Shown: positions 43,079 to 52,412 of the stretch, piece by piece
Layout: every line of letters begins with the position of its first letter
Position numbering within the stretch: position 1 is the stretch's first letter
NCBI GenBank assembly: GCA_903632075.3
Contig: CAHIKZ030000957.1
Span: 275,001 to 339,000 of the forward strand
DNA length: 64,000 nt
Direction: 5' to 3'
From: Acanthosepion pharaonis
Lineage: Eukaryota > Mollusca > Cephalopoda > Sepiida > Sepiidae
Position numbers and translations under genes: made by a program
Notes under the pieces: model-generated
Database searches by the model: none
The model's input: only the letters and a program-made list of their open reading frames with translations
Told to the model about the DNA's origin: nothing

Positions 43079-43164
43079 TCTGTCTATATTTCTGTGATAA
43101 GGTATTGTAGCTATTTACACTATTTACATTGTTCACGCTGTTGTCATCATTTTATTGTCATAGT

Positions 43165-43210
43165 CATGACGTTTCGGCCGTTGTATGCTCCGGCCTTCTT
43201 CAGGATGTGT
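43165..43210 (-). ncRNA. Hammerhead ribozyme, tandem unit 1
   Basis: Minus strand: AUAG-ACA-CAU-C (stem I), CUGAAGA 43203-43197, A, GGCCG-GAGCAUACAA-CGGCC (perfect 5-bp stem II), GAAA 43175-43172, CGUC (cleavage after GUC), AUG-A-CUAU (stem I). Stem III is minimal (A-U and C-G). Confidence 0.65.
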
Positions 43211-43292
43211 CTATATTTCTGAGATGAGGTATTGTAACTATTTATACTATTTACATTGTTCGGACTGTCGTCCTCATCTTTATTTTCATACT

Positions 43293-43338
43293 AACGACGT
43301 TTCGGCCGTTGTACGCTCCGGCCTTCTTCAGGGTCTGC
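43293..43338 (-). ncRNA. Hammerhead ribozyme, tandem unit 2
   Basis: Same core and perfect stem II (GGCCG/CGGCC), cleavage GUC. Stem I is weaker than in unit 1. Confidence 0.55.
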
Positions 43339-43422
43339 CTAGATTTCTGAGATGAGATATTGTAATTATTTACACTATTTACATTGTTCGGACTGTTGTC
43401 CTCATCTTCATATTGTCATATT

Positions 43423-43468
43423 CACGACGTTTCCGTCGTTGTACACTCCGGCCTTTTTCAGGATCTGT
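43423..43468 (-). ncRNA. Inactivated hammerhead, tandem unit 3
   Basis: Core reads CUGAAAA (invariant G8 lost) and stem II is broken (GGCCG against CGACG). Confidence 0.5.
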
Positions 43469-43489
43469 CTTATTTCTGAGATGAACAAA

Positions 43490-43970
43490 GCCACTCATCT
43501 GAAAATCTAAAAGAGATATAGAGACAGCAGGCATCTCATAACGTTATTTAATTACAATAATACGAACTGTTCGTCTCGACGCCCGAGATAGAGTTGAAAC
43601 GACAGAACAAAAATGACAGAAATGACAACAGATGGAAACTCCAAGTCCGGTTCATTATATCAGGTTTTTAGACAAAGATGCAGTTTTCATCAATCCTTAC
43701 GTTTATATTTTTAATTCCGTAATTTCCTTATTAGGTAGGATTGTTTGTCTTGTTTGATTCCCTTTTGTCCTGAAATGCTCAATTTTATCCTTACTGAACC
43801 CTGTAGCTTTACAGGGTTCTCTTCTGAGATTTGCCCACGCATTCCATTTGACAATTCATACTTACCTAAGACATACCACCAAAGAAAAGAACTTGCCTAG
43901 GTCGCAAAACCGCTACCGCCAGCTCCGCCAGGCGAATAAGGGATAACGAATCGTCTTTAGAACGTTCAGT
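43490..43970. other. No recognised gene
   Basis: Unassigned spacer; the part from 43850 (GGTCGCAAAACCGCTACCGC) may be flank of the next fragment. Confidence 0.4.
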
Positions 43971-43974
43971 TCGC

Positions 43975-44205
43975 ATGTCTCAAAATGCCTCACGGGATGC
44001 TTCAATCAGAGCCACTGAGTCCAAAGATCAACGTAGCCATCGGGTTTCCAGAAGAGCATACCTGAACACTTCTGTGCGCGAGGCTGAAAATGATGATCAA
44101 AGGACTCAACGGCTGAGGAGAAACGCCTCTTCAACTGCTGCTCTTCAACTGCTGCTGTGCGTGAGGCTGAACAAAGATTTAGAACCATCAAACGGCCTTT
44201 TTCAG
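43975..44205 (+). pseudogene. Repeat-motif N-terminus of a Helitron-type protein (tentative)
   Basis: The frame encodes about three ~22-residue repeats: RDASIRATESKDQRSHRVSR, RAYLNTSVREAENDDQRTQR and LRRNASSTAA.... The pattern R.A..R..E..DQR..R..R.A is familiar from the region upstream of Rep/helicase in many Helitron proteins. No Rep or helicase follows, so this is a fragment at best. Confidence 0.4.
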
Positions 44206-44329
44206 AGCCACCTACCATTCAAATTGTTAACCCCACATTTAGGGATGTGCCTCAGTTCCATCCAATTTTTGTTACTAATATTAATTTTTGGGTTCAATGA
44301 CTTTAAACTCCCAATAATGTAAGTCCCGA

Positions 44330-44745
44330 TCGAAGACGGGTTATACTGCTAATAAAATCCTATAAATTCTACCTTTCCTATCTCATTACGGTCAGCGTTT
44401 CCTAATCTTATTTAAAAAAAATCGTTTTAAACATAGAATAATAATATTCTAATTTAGTTTTATGATAGTTCTTATTTCATTTTACGGCAATTTTTAAAAG
44501 TGTTTTTTTTTTTTTAGCTGGGAATAATACGCACCCCTGATTTTGCTTATTACTTTTTAGAAAAAATGCGTATTATACATGGGGAATTACGGTATTTATC
44601 TATTCCCTTTTCTAAACTAAATTAAAGCCAAGGGAAGAAAAAAATTTTTGTCCGTTAATTTTTTTCCGACTTGTTCAAAAGTGCACATAATTATTATTAG
44701 CTTGTAAAATCACCGTATGAGAAGAAGAAGAAAAAGACTGCTTAA
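44330..44745. other. No recognised gene
   Basis: AT-rich spacer with T-runs. Confidence 0.5.
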
Positions 44746-44749
44746 TCGA

Positions 44750-45245
44750 CTGATTCATTTTGTTTAGCGGCATATTAACATTTCTATAGGCTATTTAATG
44801 CCGAAATCTAAAAATATTGTACGTAATTTTATGCTTCGGACTACAGATATTTTGTACATAATTTTATACTTAAACGGTAAAGTTTTTTTATATATAATTT
44901 GTAGATCATAAAATGAATTATTGGTAATATTTTTTGAAAATCCATTACAAAAATGTATTGTTGGTAACTTTACTATAAAATGTATTTTTTTATTTTTTAG
45001 TGTAGTATTGAGGGTCATTTTGCTATAAAAATCTATTGTTCATTTTATTATAAAAATTTACTGTTGATTTTTGTGCGTGAGTTCACTATTTGACCATAGA
45101 TGGGACCCTAACAGGTGCTACTACCTCAAGTCATGATGGACCTGAGAACAACAGCAATGAAGAGGTGGTTTCACGCTCCTCAAAGACTCCACTCTCCCGA
45201 TCAGAGGCCTTGCTACCGGATGTAGTTTATCGTCATACCCAGGAC
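44750..45245 (-). repeat. Composite repeat family, copy 5 (inverted)
   Basis: Hairpin-ended motif CGGCATATTAACATTTCTAT...ATGCCGAAATC, core GTATTGTTGGTAAC units, then the left end inverted: CAACAGCAATGAAGAGGTGG, CGCTCCTCAAAGACTCC and GATGTAGTTTATCGTCATAC. Confidence 0.85.
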
Positions 45246-45249
45246 GAAA

Positions 45250-45715
45250 GAATAAGAGTAATAATAATAATAATAATGTTAAATATTTGCGTAGAGTATC
45301 TTTTGTCACTGCAAATGAATGACATTCTAAAATCAAATAAAAATTTAGGCCTTTGAATGCAAGCAATTTTCACTTTAAATGTTTTTTAATGTTATTCTAC
45401 CTGTTTGGCATTGTGGGAAAAGAAAGCTAAACATGGCAAATGTCTAATTTAACGTTTCTTTTAAGACTGCGAAAAAGTCTTCTTGGATCATGTAATACAG
45501 GACAGATTAACTAATCTCACAAATATCGGTGAATCCTGGAAAATTTCGTCACTGATGAAGAAGAGACTTGAAGCGACGTAGCTGAGTTTCTACAGATGGA
45601 CGGTGAGAATTTCTTTAATCTTTTTCATCCCAAGAAAGGTCATAATGCCACTAAGACAGCTGGGGTTACTGGGTGTGAAAAAGAAGAAGACTTTAGTGAA
45701 AGAAAAAGACAAAAA
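45250..45715. other. Mostly unassigned; small RTE scrap
   Basis: 45540-45600 (ATGAAGAAGAGACTTGAAGC..) repeats the MKKRLEAT...FYR phrase of the LINE at 4680. Otherwise nothing. Confidence 0.5.
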
Positions 45716-45719
45716 GAAC

Positions 45720-46290
45720 AGGTTTCAGGAAGACGGAAGATGGCGATTGACGCTGCAATAATTTGTGAAGATCGTAGTTAGCAGGGAAGCAAGAACATGG
45801 AAAAGAGTTTCACAGACGAGAAGGATGAAAGAAAAAACTGTTAGAATAGAACTTACAGTTACATTTAGCGATTTCAGCAGTAAAACGGCGAGACCTAATT
45901 GCCAATCTAGTAGTACGCTTAAATTGACGCAGTTCAGGTACCGGCAATGAAAGTGCATTAGAACCATTGTCGTAAACATATTTATAGAAAAGACAGAGGT
46001 GGGGAGAAAAAACTGGAGTTGTGTTGCCAGGTCAGGACCGATAACATTACAGACCCTTCTTTGATTTTTGTCGAGGGTCTCGAGATTTATAGCATGTGCA
46101 CCAGACCAAATATGGCAGCTATATTTAATTCACAGACGAATGGTAGATTTATATACGTGCAAGAAGGATTTTGACGAGAAGAATTGTCAGACAGGACACA
46201 GTGAACCAGACTTCCTAGCAGAATATCCAGCAAAAATTGTTCAATTAAATCGCATAACACCAACGAACTATTACTATTACAAATACTAGG
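45720..46290 (-). pseudogene. LINE (CR1/jockey-like) RT C-terminal fragment
   Basis: Minus strand, with shifts: GSLCPV-QFFSSKSFLHVYKST, SCHIWSGAHAINLETLDK and RRVCNVIGPDL. Then text corresponding to the final region W/L.NS.P..CFP.NYDL. Same order as the LINE tail at 55.9 kb. CHIWSGA marks the thumb region. Confidence 0.78.
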
Positions 46291-46365
46291 TGCATTAAGC
46301 AGAAAAAAAACAATTTGGTAATTGAAGAATAAACACAAATATATTTCATAAATAAAAACAAAACA

Positions 46366-46367
<2 letters not shown>

Positions 46368-46432
<65 letters not shown>
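46368..46432. repeat. (TA)n-(CA)n-(TA)n microsatellite
   Basis: CA 46379-46418 with TA on both sides. Confidence 0.97.
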
Positions 46433-46433
<1 letters not shown>

Positions 46434-46600
46434 TTAAATTACAATAAACGTGCAATCAATTTACAAATACATGAATTATTCATACAAAACTAATGCAAAG
46501 GTTAATGATTTAAATGGCAAGACATCCATCTTGCAAACGATTTCTTCTTTTACACAAAAACCTCTAAATCTGTTATGCATGAGTTGATCCTTGTTTATAT
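46433..46600. other. No recognised feature
   Basis: AT-rich spacer. Confidence 0.4.
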
Positions 46601-46629
46601 AAATTTCTGCCGTATTAGTTGTTATTTTT

Positions 46630-46672
46630 ACTACAAGCTTTCGTCTGTTCCTACAGACATCGTCAGGTATAT
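46630..46672 (-). ncRNA. Hammerhead ribozyme, 3' region of PLE F
   Basis: Minus strand: UAC (stem I), CUGACGA 46666-46660, U, GUCUG-UAGGAA-CAGAC (perfect 5-bp stem II), GAAA 46642-46639, GCUU, GUA (stem I). Core complete; stems I and III are short. Same strand as PLE F. Confidence 0.55.
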
Positions 46673-47600
46673 AATAGATGTTGTTCTTGGTTTTTTCTCT
46701 TAGTAATAAGAGGACATCGAAAATATATGTGTATTGTATCCGAAATGCTATTAAAAATGAGTTATTGGTATAGACGCAGACATTTTAAAAAATTCAAAAT
46801 CAAACTCAGCGTTGCTTTGGCGCGTTCAAAAACCAATAACTTAATCCGGTATTCTTATTGATATATTTATTTTTACAAAATAGTGCTGAATGTAAATTTA
46901 TAGAGCATTAATATTATAAATTAACTAGTTTAAAATATGTTTTTTTTCGCTACACAGTAATGACTATGTTTCAAAAATGGAAGTTAAAAGCTTCAAATTT
47001 AATTTAGTAATTAAGTTAAAAACATCAGTTCCATTTCATCCTCAAGCGAATTTTGGAGTAACTTATTTTTTAAAAATTTACTGAGTTTTAAAGGCACAGA
47101 AAATTCATAATTCAACTGTTTCCAAGGATACAGAGAGATCCAATCGTTCAGACAAGGGGTGGTAGCGTGTTCCTTTTTATTAACTTTTGTTGTATCAGTT
47201 ATCAGTTACGTTCGAAAAAGGGGTCAGGGGATGTCTTTTTCAACAAATTCTGACATCCGTTAAATGCATGTCGCCTGTTTTTTTGTTTTTTTTATTTTTT
47301 ATTGTTAACGGCAAAAAATTCTTACGTCATTTTTTCAATTTGTTTACTTAAAGATTTTCTGGGGATATTTAGGTTAGAATACGTTTTATTTAACTACAAT
47401 TTTGAAATATTTTTACTTTTAATTTTTAATAGACTATATTTCTTTTAAACAAGTAAATGTACTAGAATTACTTGCAGTATATAATATTATTTTTTCAAAT
47501 CAAGTATAAGTATGTATATTAACAGTCAGATTTTAAAAAATTCTTATTTTGACAATGACAGCAAAAAATAGCTAATTCATTTCTCTGATTCAGTAAATGT

Positions 47601-48197
47601 TTATTTTTTTATAAACTTAGTATTATATAGTTTCTCATGTATGCATAAAGGATAATGGTCATTTAAACATATTCTAGCTTTTCTTATTAACTTCCATTTT
47701 ACTGTAGGTGTTTTATTGGATTCTTTTAGGTGCCAGAAGTACTTTGAGAGAGATGTTTGATTTCTATATTTATTTATCCTAAATGAACTTTGATGTTGGT
47801 TGAACCGTTTTTTGAACTCATGGCGTGTGCAACCTATATAGATCTTTATGTATTCAGGATTTTCAATAGAACATATATTGCATTGGTATACTAATGATTC
47901 CGTGCGACATTTATTTTGTAGAGGACAGTTGTGAGGGTTTCTACAGTTACTTAATTTTTGTTTATCTTCATCTGTTTTTATTTTTATATTTCCATTCTCT
48001 AAAATTTTTTGGTTCTGGTGTAAGTGTTTATTTATGATATAAGAATTATGTTTTTTAATAATTTTAAAAAATTTTTCAGAACAGCTATAACTTAATTTTA
48101 GTGTAATTTTATTGAAAATAGTACTTAGTTTAATTTCACTAGTAAAATGCTTGACTATTAATGCGAGGAATTTTTGTCCTAATTTGTTCTTTACCAT
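47601..48197 (-). CDS. PLE F GIY-YIG endonuclease
   Basis: 198-codon frame. LGQKFLALIVKHF and KLSYSCSEKF occur near the start; CRNPHNCPLQNKC and VYQCNIC give four to five Cys of the zinc-binding insert; IYIGCTRHEFKKRFNQHQSSF is the GIY-YIG core with conserved Arg/His; SKYFWHLKE and VKWKLIRKAR follow, then the ending CIHEKLYN and stop. Start codon is not the native one; the upstream part is frameshifted. Confidence 0.85.
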   Translation of the reverse strand: MVKNKLGQKFLALIVKHFTSEIKLSTIFNKITLKLSYSCSEKFFKIIKKHNSYIINKHLHQNQKILENGNIKIKTDEDKQKLSNCRNPHNCPLQNKCRTESLVYQCNICSIENPEYIKIYIGCTRHEFKKRFNQHQSSFRINKYRNQTSLSKYFWHLKESNKTPTVKWKLIRKARICLNDHYPLCIHEKLYNTKFIKK

Positions 48198-48317
48198 TTG
48201 GTTGTATGGGGGCGTATACCAAATTATTTTTCTACTTCTGTTTTTTTATACTTTCCATTTTCATTTTTTATATAAGTTAGTTTTGGGTTTTTGTAGCCAC
48301 TATCTTTTAGAGGTTTA

Positions 48318-48897
48318 TTATAAGGATGATGTACCCCTTCGACCCATTCTGTCCATGTCAGATTCGTCTCAACATAAGGTTGCTAGTTTTCTTTCAGACC
48401 TTCTTCAACCTGTCGTTGAGCATTTTAGCTCGTATACTATTAAGGATTCTTTTTCATTTGTTCAGGTTATTCGTGATACTCCTTCTAAAAATAAATTTAT
48501 GTGTTCCTTTGACGTATGTTCTCTGTTTACTTGTGTTCCAGTAATGGAAACTATTGATATTTGTTGTAACATGTTATATCGAAGTGGTTTGTCACCTCCG
48601 GATATCCCAGAAAACGTGTTTGTTGAGCTTATGCAATCCGCTACTATGTCTTTAGAGTTTAGCTTTAACAATTTTATGTACAGACAGATTGATGGGGTTG
48701 CTATGGGCTCCCCTTTGGTTCCCGCTTTGGCCAACATTTTTGTGGGCTTTTATGAGTCGTCCCTCCTCACTTATGACAATGCACCGCCTATGTACCGTCG
48801 GTATGTGGATGATACATGTTATCTTTTTAATAGTGATTCTCACAGTTATGAACCAACTTCATCCATCTTTGAAATTTACCATAGAAAAGGAGTCTAA
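48318..48897 (+). pseudogene. PLE G reverse transcriptase core
   Basis: DDVPLRPILSMSDSSQHKVA, motif A FMCSFDVCSLFTCVPV, motif B QIDGVAMGSPLVPALANIF, motif C RRYVDDTCYLF, all in one frame from about codon 70 of the 261-codon ORF. The first ~70 codons of that ORF derive from PLE F read backwards and are not native. A shift near 48850 moves PSLKFTIEKESNSCLSFLDV to the next frame. Confidence 0.85.
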
Positions 48898-49700
48898 TTC
48901 CTGTCTCTCTTTTCTTGATGTCCTTGTGCATCGGACTCCTTCTCAATTTTTTACTTCGGTGTTTCGCAGACCAACGTTGGAACACATTTTGTCCCAGAAA
49001 GCGTAAAATTAATCTCATCAAGACCTTAACTCATAGGGCCTTGATGATTTGCAGTGAACAATATTTGGATGAAGAATTGGATTTTATCCGCTGCACTCTA
49101 TTAAAAAATGGATATCCTAATGATACTCTTGATAAATAAGATTATTAATTTTCGAAAGGAAAAACAATACTTAGTTCAGAAATGTCCTATTTACTTGCGG
49201 CTTCCTTTTATTGGTTCGCGGGGTTAGCTTGTGGTTAGGCGGGTCTTGTCTGCTGCCCATCTCTGCTATTTTTCTGCTCAACTAAGGATTCATTTTGCGA
49301 CTCGTTCTGCCTTTTCCTCTATGCGTAAGGATCCTCTTCCTCCTCATCATGCTTCTTCCGTGATATATTCTTTTAAATGTGGTTGTCGTAGCAACTACAT
49401 AGGAAGGACTTCCCAACGTTTAGATTGTAGGATTAGGCAGCATGTCCCATTACGAGTTCTTAATCCGGATACCCGTAGGAGCCATAGCTTGTTAATACTT
49501 TCGGGTTAGCGATCACTGAACATTTGATAGATTGCAGGGATTGTGCGATGAATTTCAGTCCGAATTGGTTTACTGTACTTTCTAGTTCGCACTCTCCATT
49601 TCATTTGCGGGCACTTGAGTCTCTGTATATTCGGTCCAGGGAGCCGTCTCTTTGTAAGCAAAAAGACTATCTCCTTGGGCTTCACGTTATTAGACTCTAG
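48860..49700 (+). pseudogene. PLE G linker and GIY-YIG endonuclease
   Basis: In successive frames: LSFLDVLVHRTPSQF, KINLIKTLTHRALMICS, CPIYLRLPF, MRKDPLPPHHASSVIYSFKC, CRSNYIGRTSQRLDCRIRQH (49390-49440), ITEHLIDCRDCAMNFSPNWF and ALESLYIRSREPSLCKQKDY before the stop near 49700. Confidence 0.82.
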
Positions 49701-49867
49701 TGTGTATCATACATTCCCCTCACACTCACTTTTTTTCCCTTTGCGCTGTGCAAATTCGCGCGATTTGTTTTTTTCCCCTCATACCATTAATCATTTCATT
49801 CTTTACTGTTTTAATTGTATGAAGGGTGTTTGTGTGAGTCAATATATATTGCAATAATTGTTAAATT

Positions 49868-49920
49868 GTTCCCAGTCGACCCTGATGAGCTTGGGAACGA
49901 AAACGGTTGGTCTGTTCTGT
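49868..49920 (+). ncRNA. Hammerhead-like motif, 3' end of PLE G
   Basis: GACC (stem I), CUGAUGA 49882-49888, GCUUGGGAAC (poor stem II), GAAA 49899-49902, ACGGUU, GGUC (stem I). A competing 7-bp hairpin GUUCCCA/UGGGAAC spans the 5' half. Same strand and position as the PLE B and C ribozymes. Confidence 0.42.
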
Positions 49921-49990
49921 AAGTGTTATCATCTCTTATTTTTTATTTTTCATAATGCCTTTAGGAAATAATTTGTATCTATTCCAATAT

Positions 49991-49998
<8 letters not shown>

Positions 49999-50033
<35 letters not shown>
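49999..50033. repeat. (TA)n microsatellite
   Basis: About 17 units. Confidence 0.97.
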
Positions 50034-50034
<1 letters not shown>

Positions 50035-50579
50035 TGGGTTTAACAGCAAAATTGTCCAATTGTTAGATTAAGCATTGGGCCGTTGTATCGAAGAAAAGTT
50101 TAAATATATCTTAGGATTTATAACAACATTGAACTCTTCTTTGATCAGTAAGAATATATCTATCTCTAAACTGAAATAAAGATCCCTCTTGCTGCTCTGA
50201 CCTCTTGATCCAATTTTCCTCTTTACGGTTCTCTCTTTTATAAACATATTCAACATTCTCATGATGGTTCTTGAATGGAATTTGAAGATGGAACTCAGAG
50301 TATGAATGTTGGTACCATTATTGAAGGCCTGAATGATCTTTTTCCTTTCACCATTGCTCAATTGGGAAGACAGTTGTTCGAACACAAAAAATTAACCTGT
50401 TCTCTTTTTAGCTAAATAACTTAAAGGGGTTTTCAGCGATTCTTAAGACAAGATGGCTAAACGTCCTATCTGAAAACATGGTAAGAAACTGTTTAGTGGT
50501 GTTTTAGATATTAAATATTGTGTGGGAGGGACAATTATCCCTTGCTTCTACTTGATTTGGACAATTTTGCTATAACACC

Positions 50580-50582
<3 letters not shown>
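50034..50582 (-). mobile_element. Tc1-like element, 549 bp, truncated
   Basis: Inverted ends TGGGTTTAACAGCAAAATTG (left) and, on the minus strand, CGGGTGTTATAGCAAAATTG, each continuing TCC (19 of 23 matching), set in TA repeats. Encodes only a transposase N-terminus. Confidence 0.78.
50068..50385 (-). CDS. Tc1-like transposase N-terminal region
   Basis: 105 codons. LSNGERKKIIQAFNNGTNI then HTLSSIFKFHSRTIMRMLNM is a homeodomain-like HTH as found in Tc1/Pogo transposases; KRKIGSRGQSSK is the basic GRP-like linker; EFNVVINPKIYLN would begin the second HTH before it is cut. No DDE catalytic region within the TIRs. Confidence 0.6.
   Translation of the reverse strand: MFEQLSSQLSNGERKKIIQAFNNGTNIHTLSSIFKFHSRTIMRMLNMFIKERTVKRKIGSRGQSSKRDLYFSLEIDIFLLIKEEFNVVINPKIYLNFSSIQRPNA

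Positions 50583-50640
<58 letters not shown>
50583..50640. repeat. (TA)n microsatellite
   Basis: About 28 units between the Tc1-like end and PLE H inverted repeat. Confidence 0.97.
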
Positions 50641-50642
<2 letters not shown>

Positions 50643-50860
50643 TTTATTTAAAAATATGATTCAACTTGCGACATAAGAGGTCTCATGTTTCAAAACAAGA
50701 GCCGAAAACTTCAATATAATTATTTGAATTAAATTGAGTTAAAATAAGCTCTGTTCCATCTTCAAGCGAAATTTTTTTGGGAATATCTTATTTCTGAAAT
50801 TTACGTGTTTTAATAATTGAAATCAAAATTTCCATGGTAACAGCTAGGACATATATTGGC
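50641..50860 (+). repeat. Left inverted terminal repeat of PLE H
   Basis: ATTTATTTAAAAATATGATT, CAACTTGCGACATAAGAGGT, AAACAAGAGCCGAAAACTTC, CTGTTCCATCTTCAAG and CCATGGTAACAGCTAGG all recur, reverse-complemented and in reverse order, at 53215-53445. No hammerhead core seen in it. Confidence 0.9.
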
Positions 50861-51020
50861 TCCCTAATTAAGGTCGAGCACTCTGAACCTTTATTTTTAA
50901 ATACTCCTTTAAAAATATGGAAAAAGTTAATTTCGGGATTTCTCTGAAAACATTCCACAAACAAACAAACGGAATTATTTTGTTAAACTTTTACAAAAAA
51001 CAGAGGAATTAATTAGAAGG

Positions 51021-52412
51021 ATGAGATGGAAGGCATACTTCTACTTTCGTGGGAATAACTCAACCGATAAAGAACGCGAAGTTTACGGCTTTAAAAGTAA
51101 AAAAGTTGCACCATTCAACAAACAGCTATACGAATTTGAAAAAGACCTACTCAACATTACCAACATCTACTTTCAAAAAAAGAAAAGCCACTTCCAAAAA
51201 CATCTAGACAAAATAGTTAAAAACATAAATGATTGTGATAAAATATTAGTTAAGTCTGACAAAACCGGCAACTTCTACAAATTGGCTGTTGATGACTACA
51301 ACAACTTAATTAAAAAAAAACTTAACCAGGACTTATAAAAAAGCTTGCAACAACAACATAAATATGGTTGATAGCATAAACAGAGCTAGTAAAAAATAAC
51401 TGATAAATTAAAAATTAGCGATAGAGTAGGTAAACTTGCTGAAAAGGAATGTTACATAACTCTTAAGGACCATAAACATGACTTTTTGGAAAACCCTGCA
51501 ACTAGAATAATTAACCCTACCCGACCCGACATAGGAAAGATCAGCAAAAGGATCTTGGAAAAAATTACCTGCCAAATAAAAAAAACAACCGGAATTAAAA
51601 TTATGGATCAATACTAAAGATGTCATCAATTGGTTTAACTTGCACTCTAATACAGTTCGATATCGTGGATTACTACCCATCATTTTCGAAGGATCTATTT
51701 ACGAGTGCTCTGGACTTTGCTGCTGTGTATTCTAACCTGACAAAGGAAGAAACAGATATAATCCTCAGCGCAAAAAAATCGGTCCTCATTCATAATGGGG
51801 ACCAATGGATAAAAACAATAACGACCTGTTTGACATCACTATGGGATCATTATACTCTGCGAGTTTTCTGACCTTGTTGGTCTTCTAATACTGTACAACT
51901 TAACGGCACACGGCGAAATTGATATTGAGGACATCAGACTGTATAGAGATGACGGGCTCATGGTGGTGAGGAGTTCTACTAGTTTTAAGATAGAAAAAAT
52001 CAGAAAAATTATATTTAGTGAATTTAAAAATCTAAACTTAAAGATAATTGTCTCTTCTAATTTGAAAAGGGTAAACTTCCTCGACGTAACTCTAGACTTA
52101 CCAGACAACACATACCAACCTTATAGAAAACCAAATGCTAACCCTTTATATATACACCCGAAGACAAACCACCCCCCATCCATAATTAGACATATACCCT
52201 TATCAATAGAAAATAGAATTAGCATTAACTCCGCTAACAAGGAAATATTCCAACAACACAATGGCTTCTATAACACTGCCCTAAAAAATAGTGGTTATAA
52301 AAATGCAAACATTAACTATAGAGACAATTGGACTGGCCAAAAGATAAAAACAGGAAAAGAAAAATCATTTGGTATACCCGTCCGTTCAACCAAATGGTTG
52401 GTATTAAACTAG
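51021..52412 (+). pseudogene. PLE H reverse transcriptase
   Basis: Frames in order: MRWKAYFYFRGNN and ILVKSDKTGNFYKLAVDDYN (51021-51338); CYITLKDHK and RIINPTRPDIGKISKRILEK (about 51450-51560); LIQFDIVDYYPSFSKDLF (motif A) and DLFDITMGS (motif B) to 51871; after a shift, GEIDIEDIRLYRDDGLMVV (motif C, 51941); then RVNFLDVTLDLPDNTYQPY and KNSGYKNANINY. Catalytic Asp residues are kept; about three shifts and a stop interrupt it. Confidence 0.87.

Larger units (their letters stand above)
43076..43485 (-). repeat. ~129-bp tandem repeat, three hammerhead units
   Basis: Units start TCTGTCTATATTTCTGAGAT and contain ATTTACACTATTTACATTGT, GTTGTCATCAT and, on the minus strand, a hammerhead. Spacing of the ribozyme core is 128 and 130 bases. 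A tandem array of ~130-base ORF-less units, each with a hammerhead, is the DNA form reported for animal retrozymes and satellite ribozymes. Confidence 0.85.
46605..48310 (-). mobile_element. PLE F, 5'-truncated (YRDD lineage)
   Basis: Minus strand from 48310: LKDSGYKNPKL..., IWYTPPYNQM-type segment (one shift), endonuclease ORF (48197-47601), long AT-rich 3' UTR, a 3'-end segment (47140-46960) similar to the inverted repeats of PLE H (TTCATCCTCAAGCGAATTTT), and a hammerhead at 46670-46630. The RT part is missing: at 48310 it is joined head to head to PLE G. Confidence 0.8.
48310..49925 (+). mobile_element. PLE G, 5'-truncated (YVDD lineage)
   Basis: Begins inside RT at DDVPLRPILS, continues through RT, linker and endonuclease to the natural stop at about 49700, and ends with a hammerhead-like motif near 49870. 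Three or more frameshifts. Related to PLE B (FMCSFD.CSLFTCVP, RQIDGVAMGSPL shared) but clearly diverged. Confidence 0.85.
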
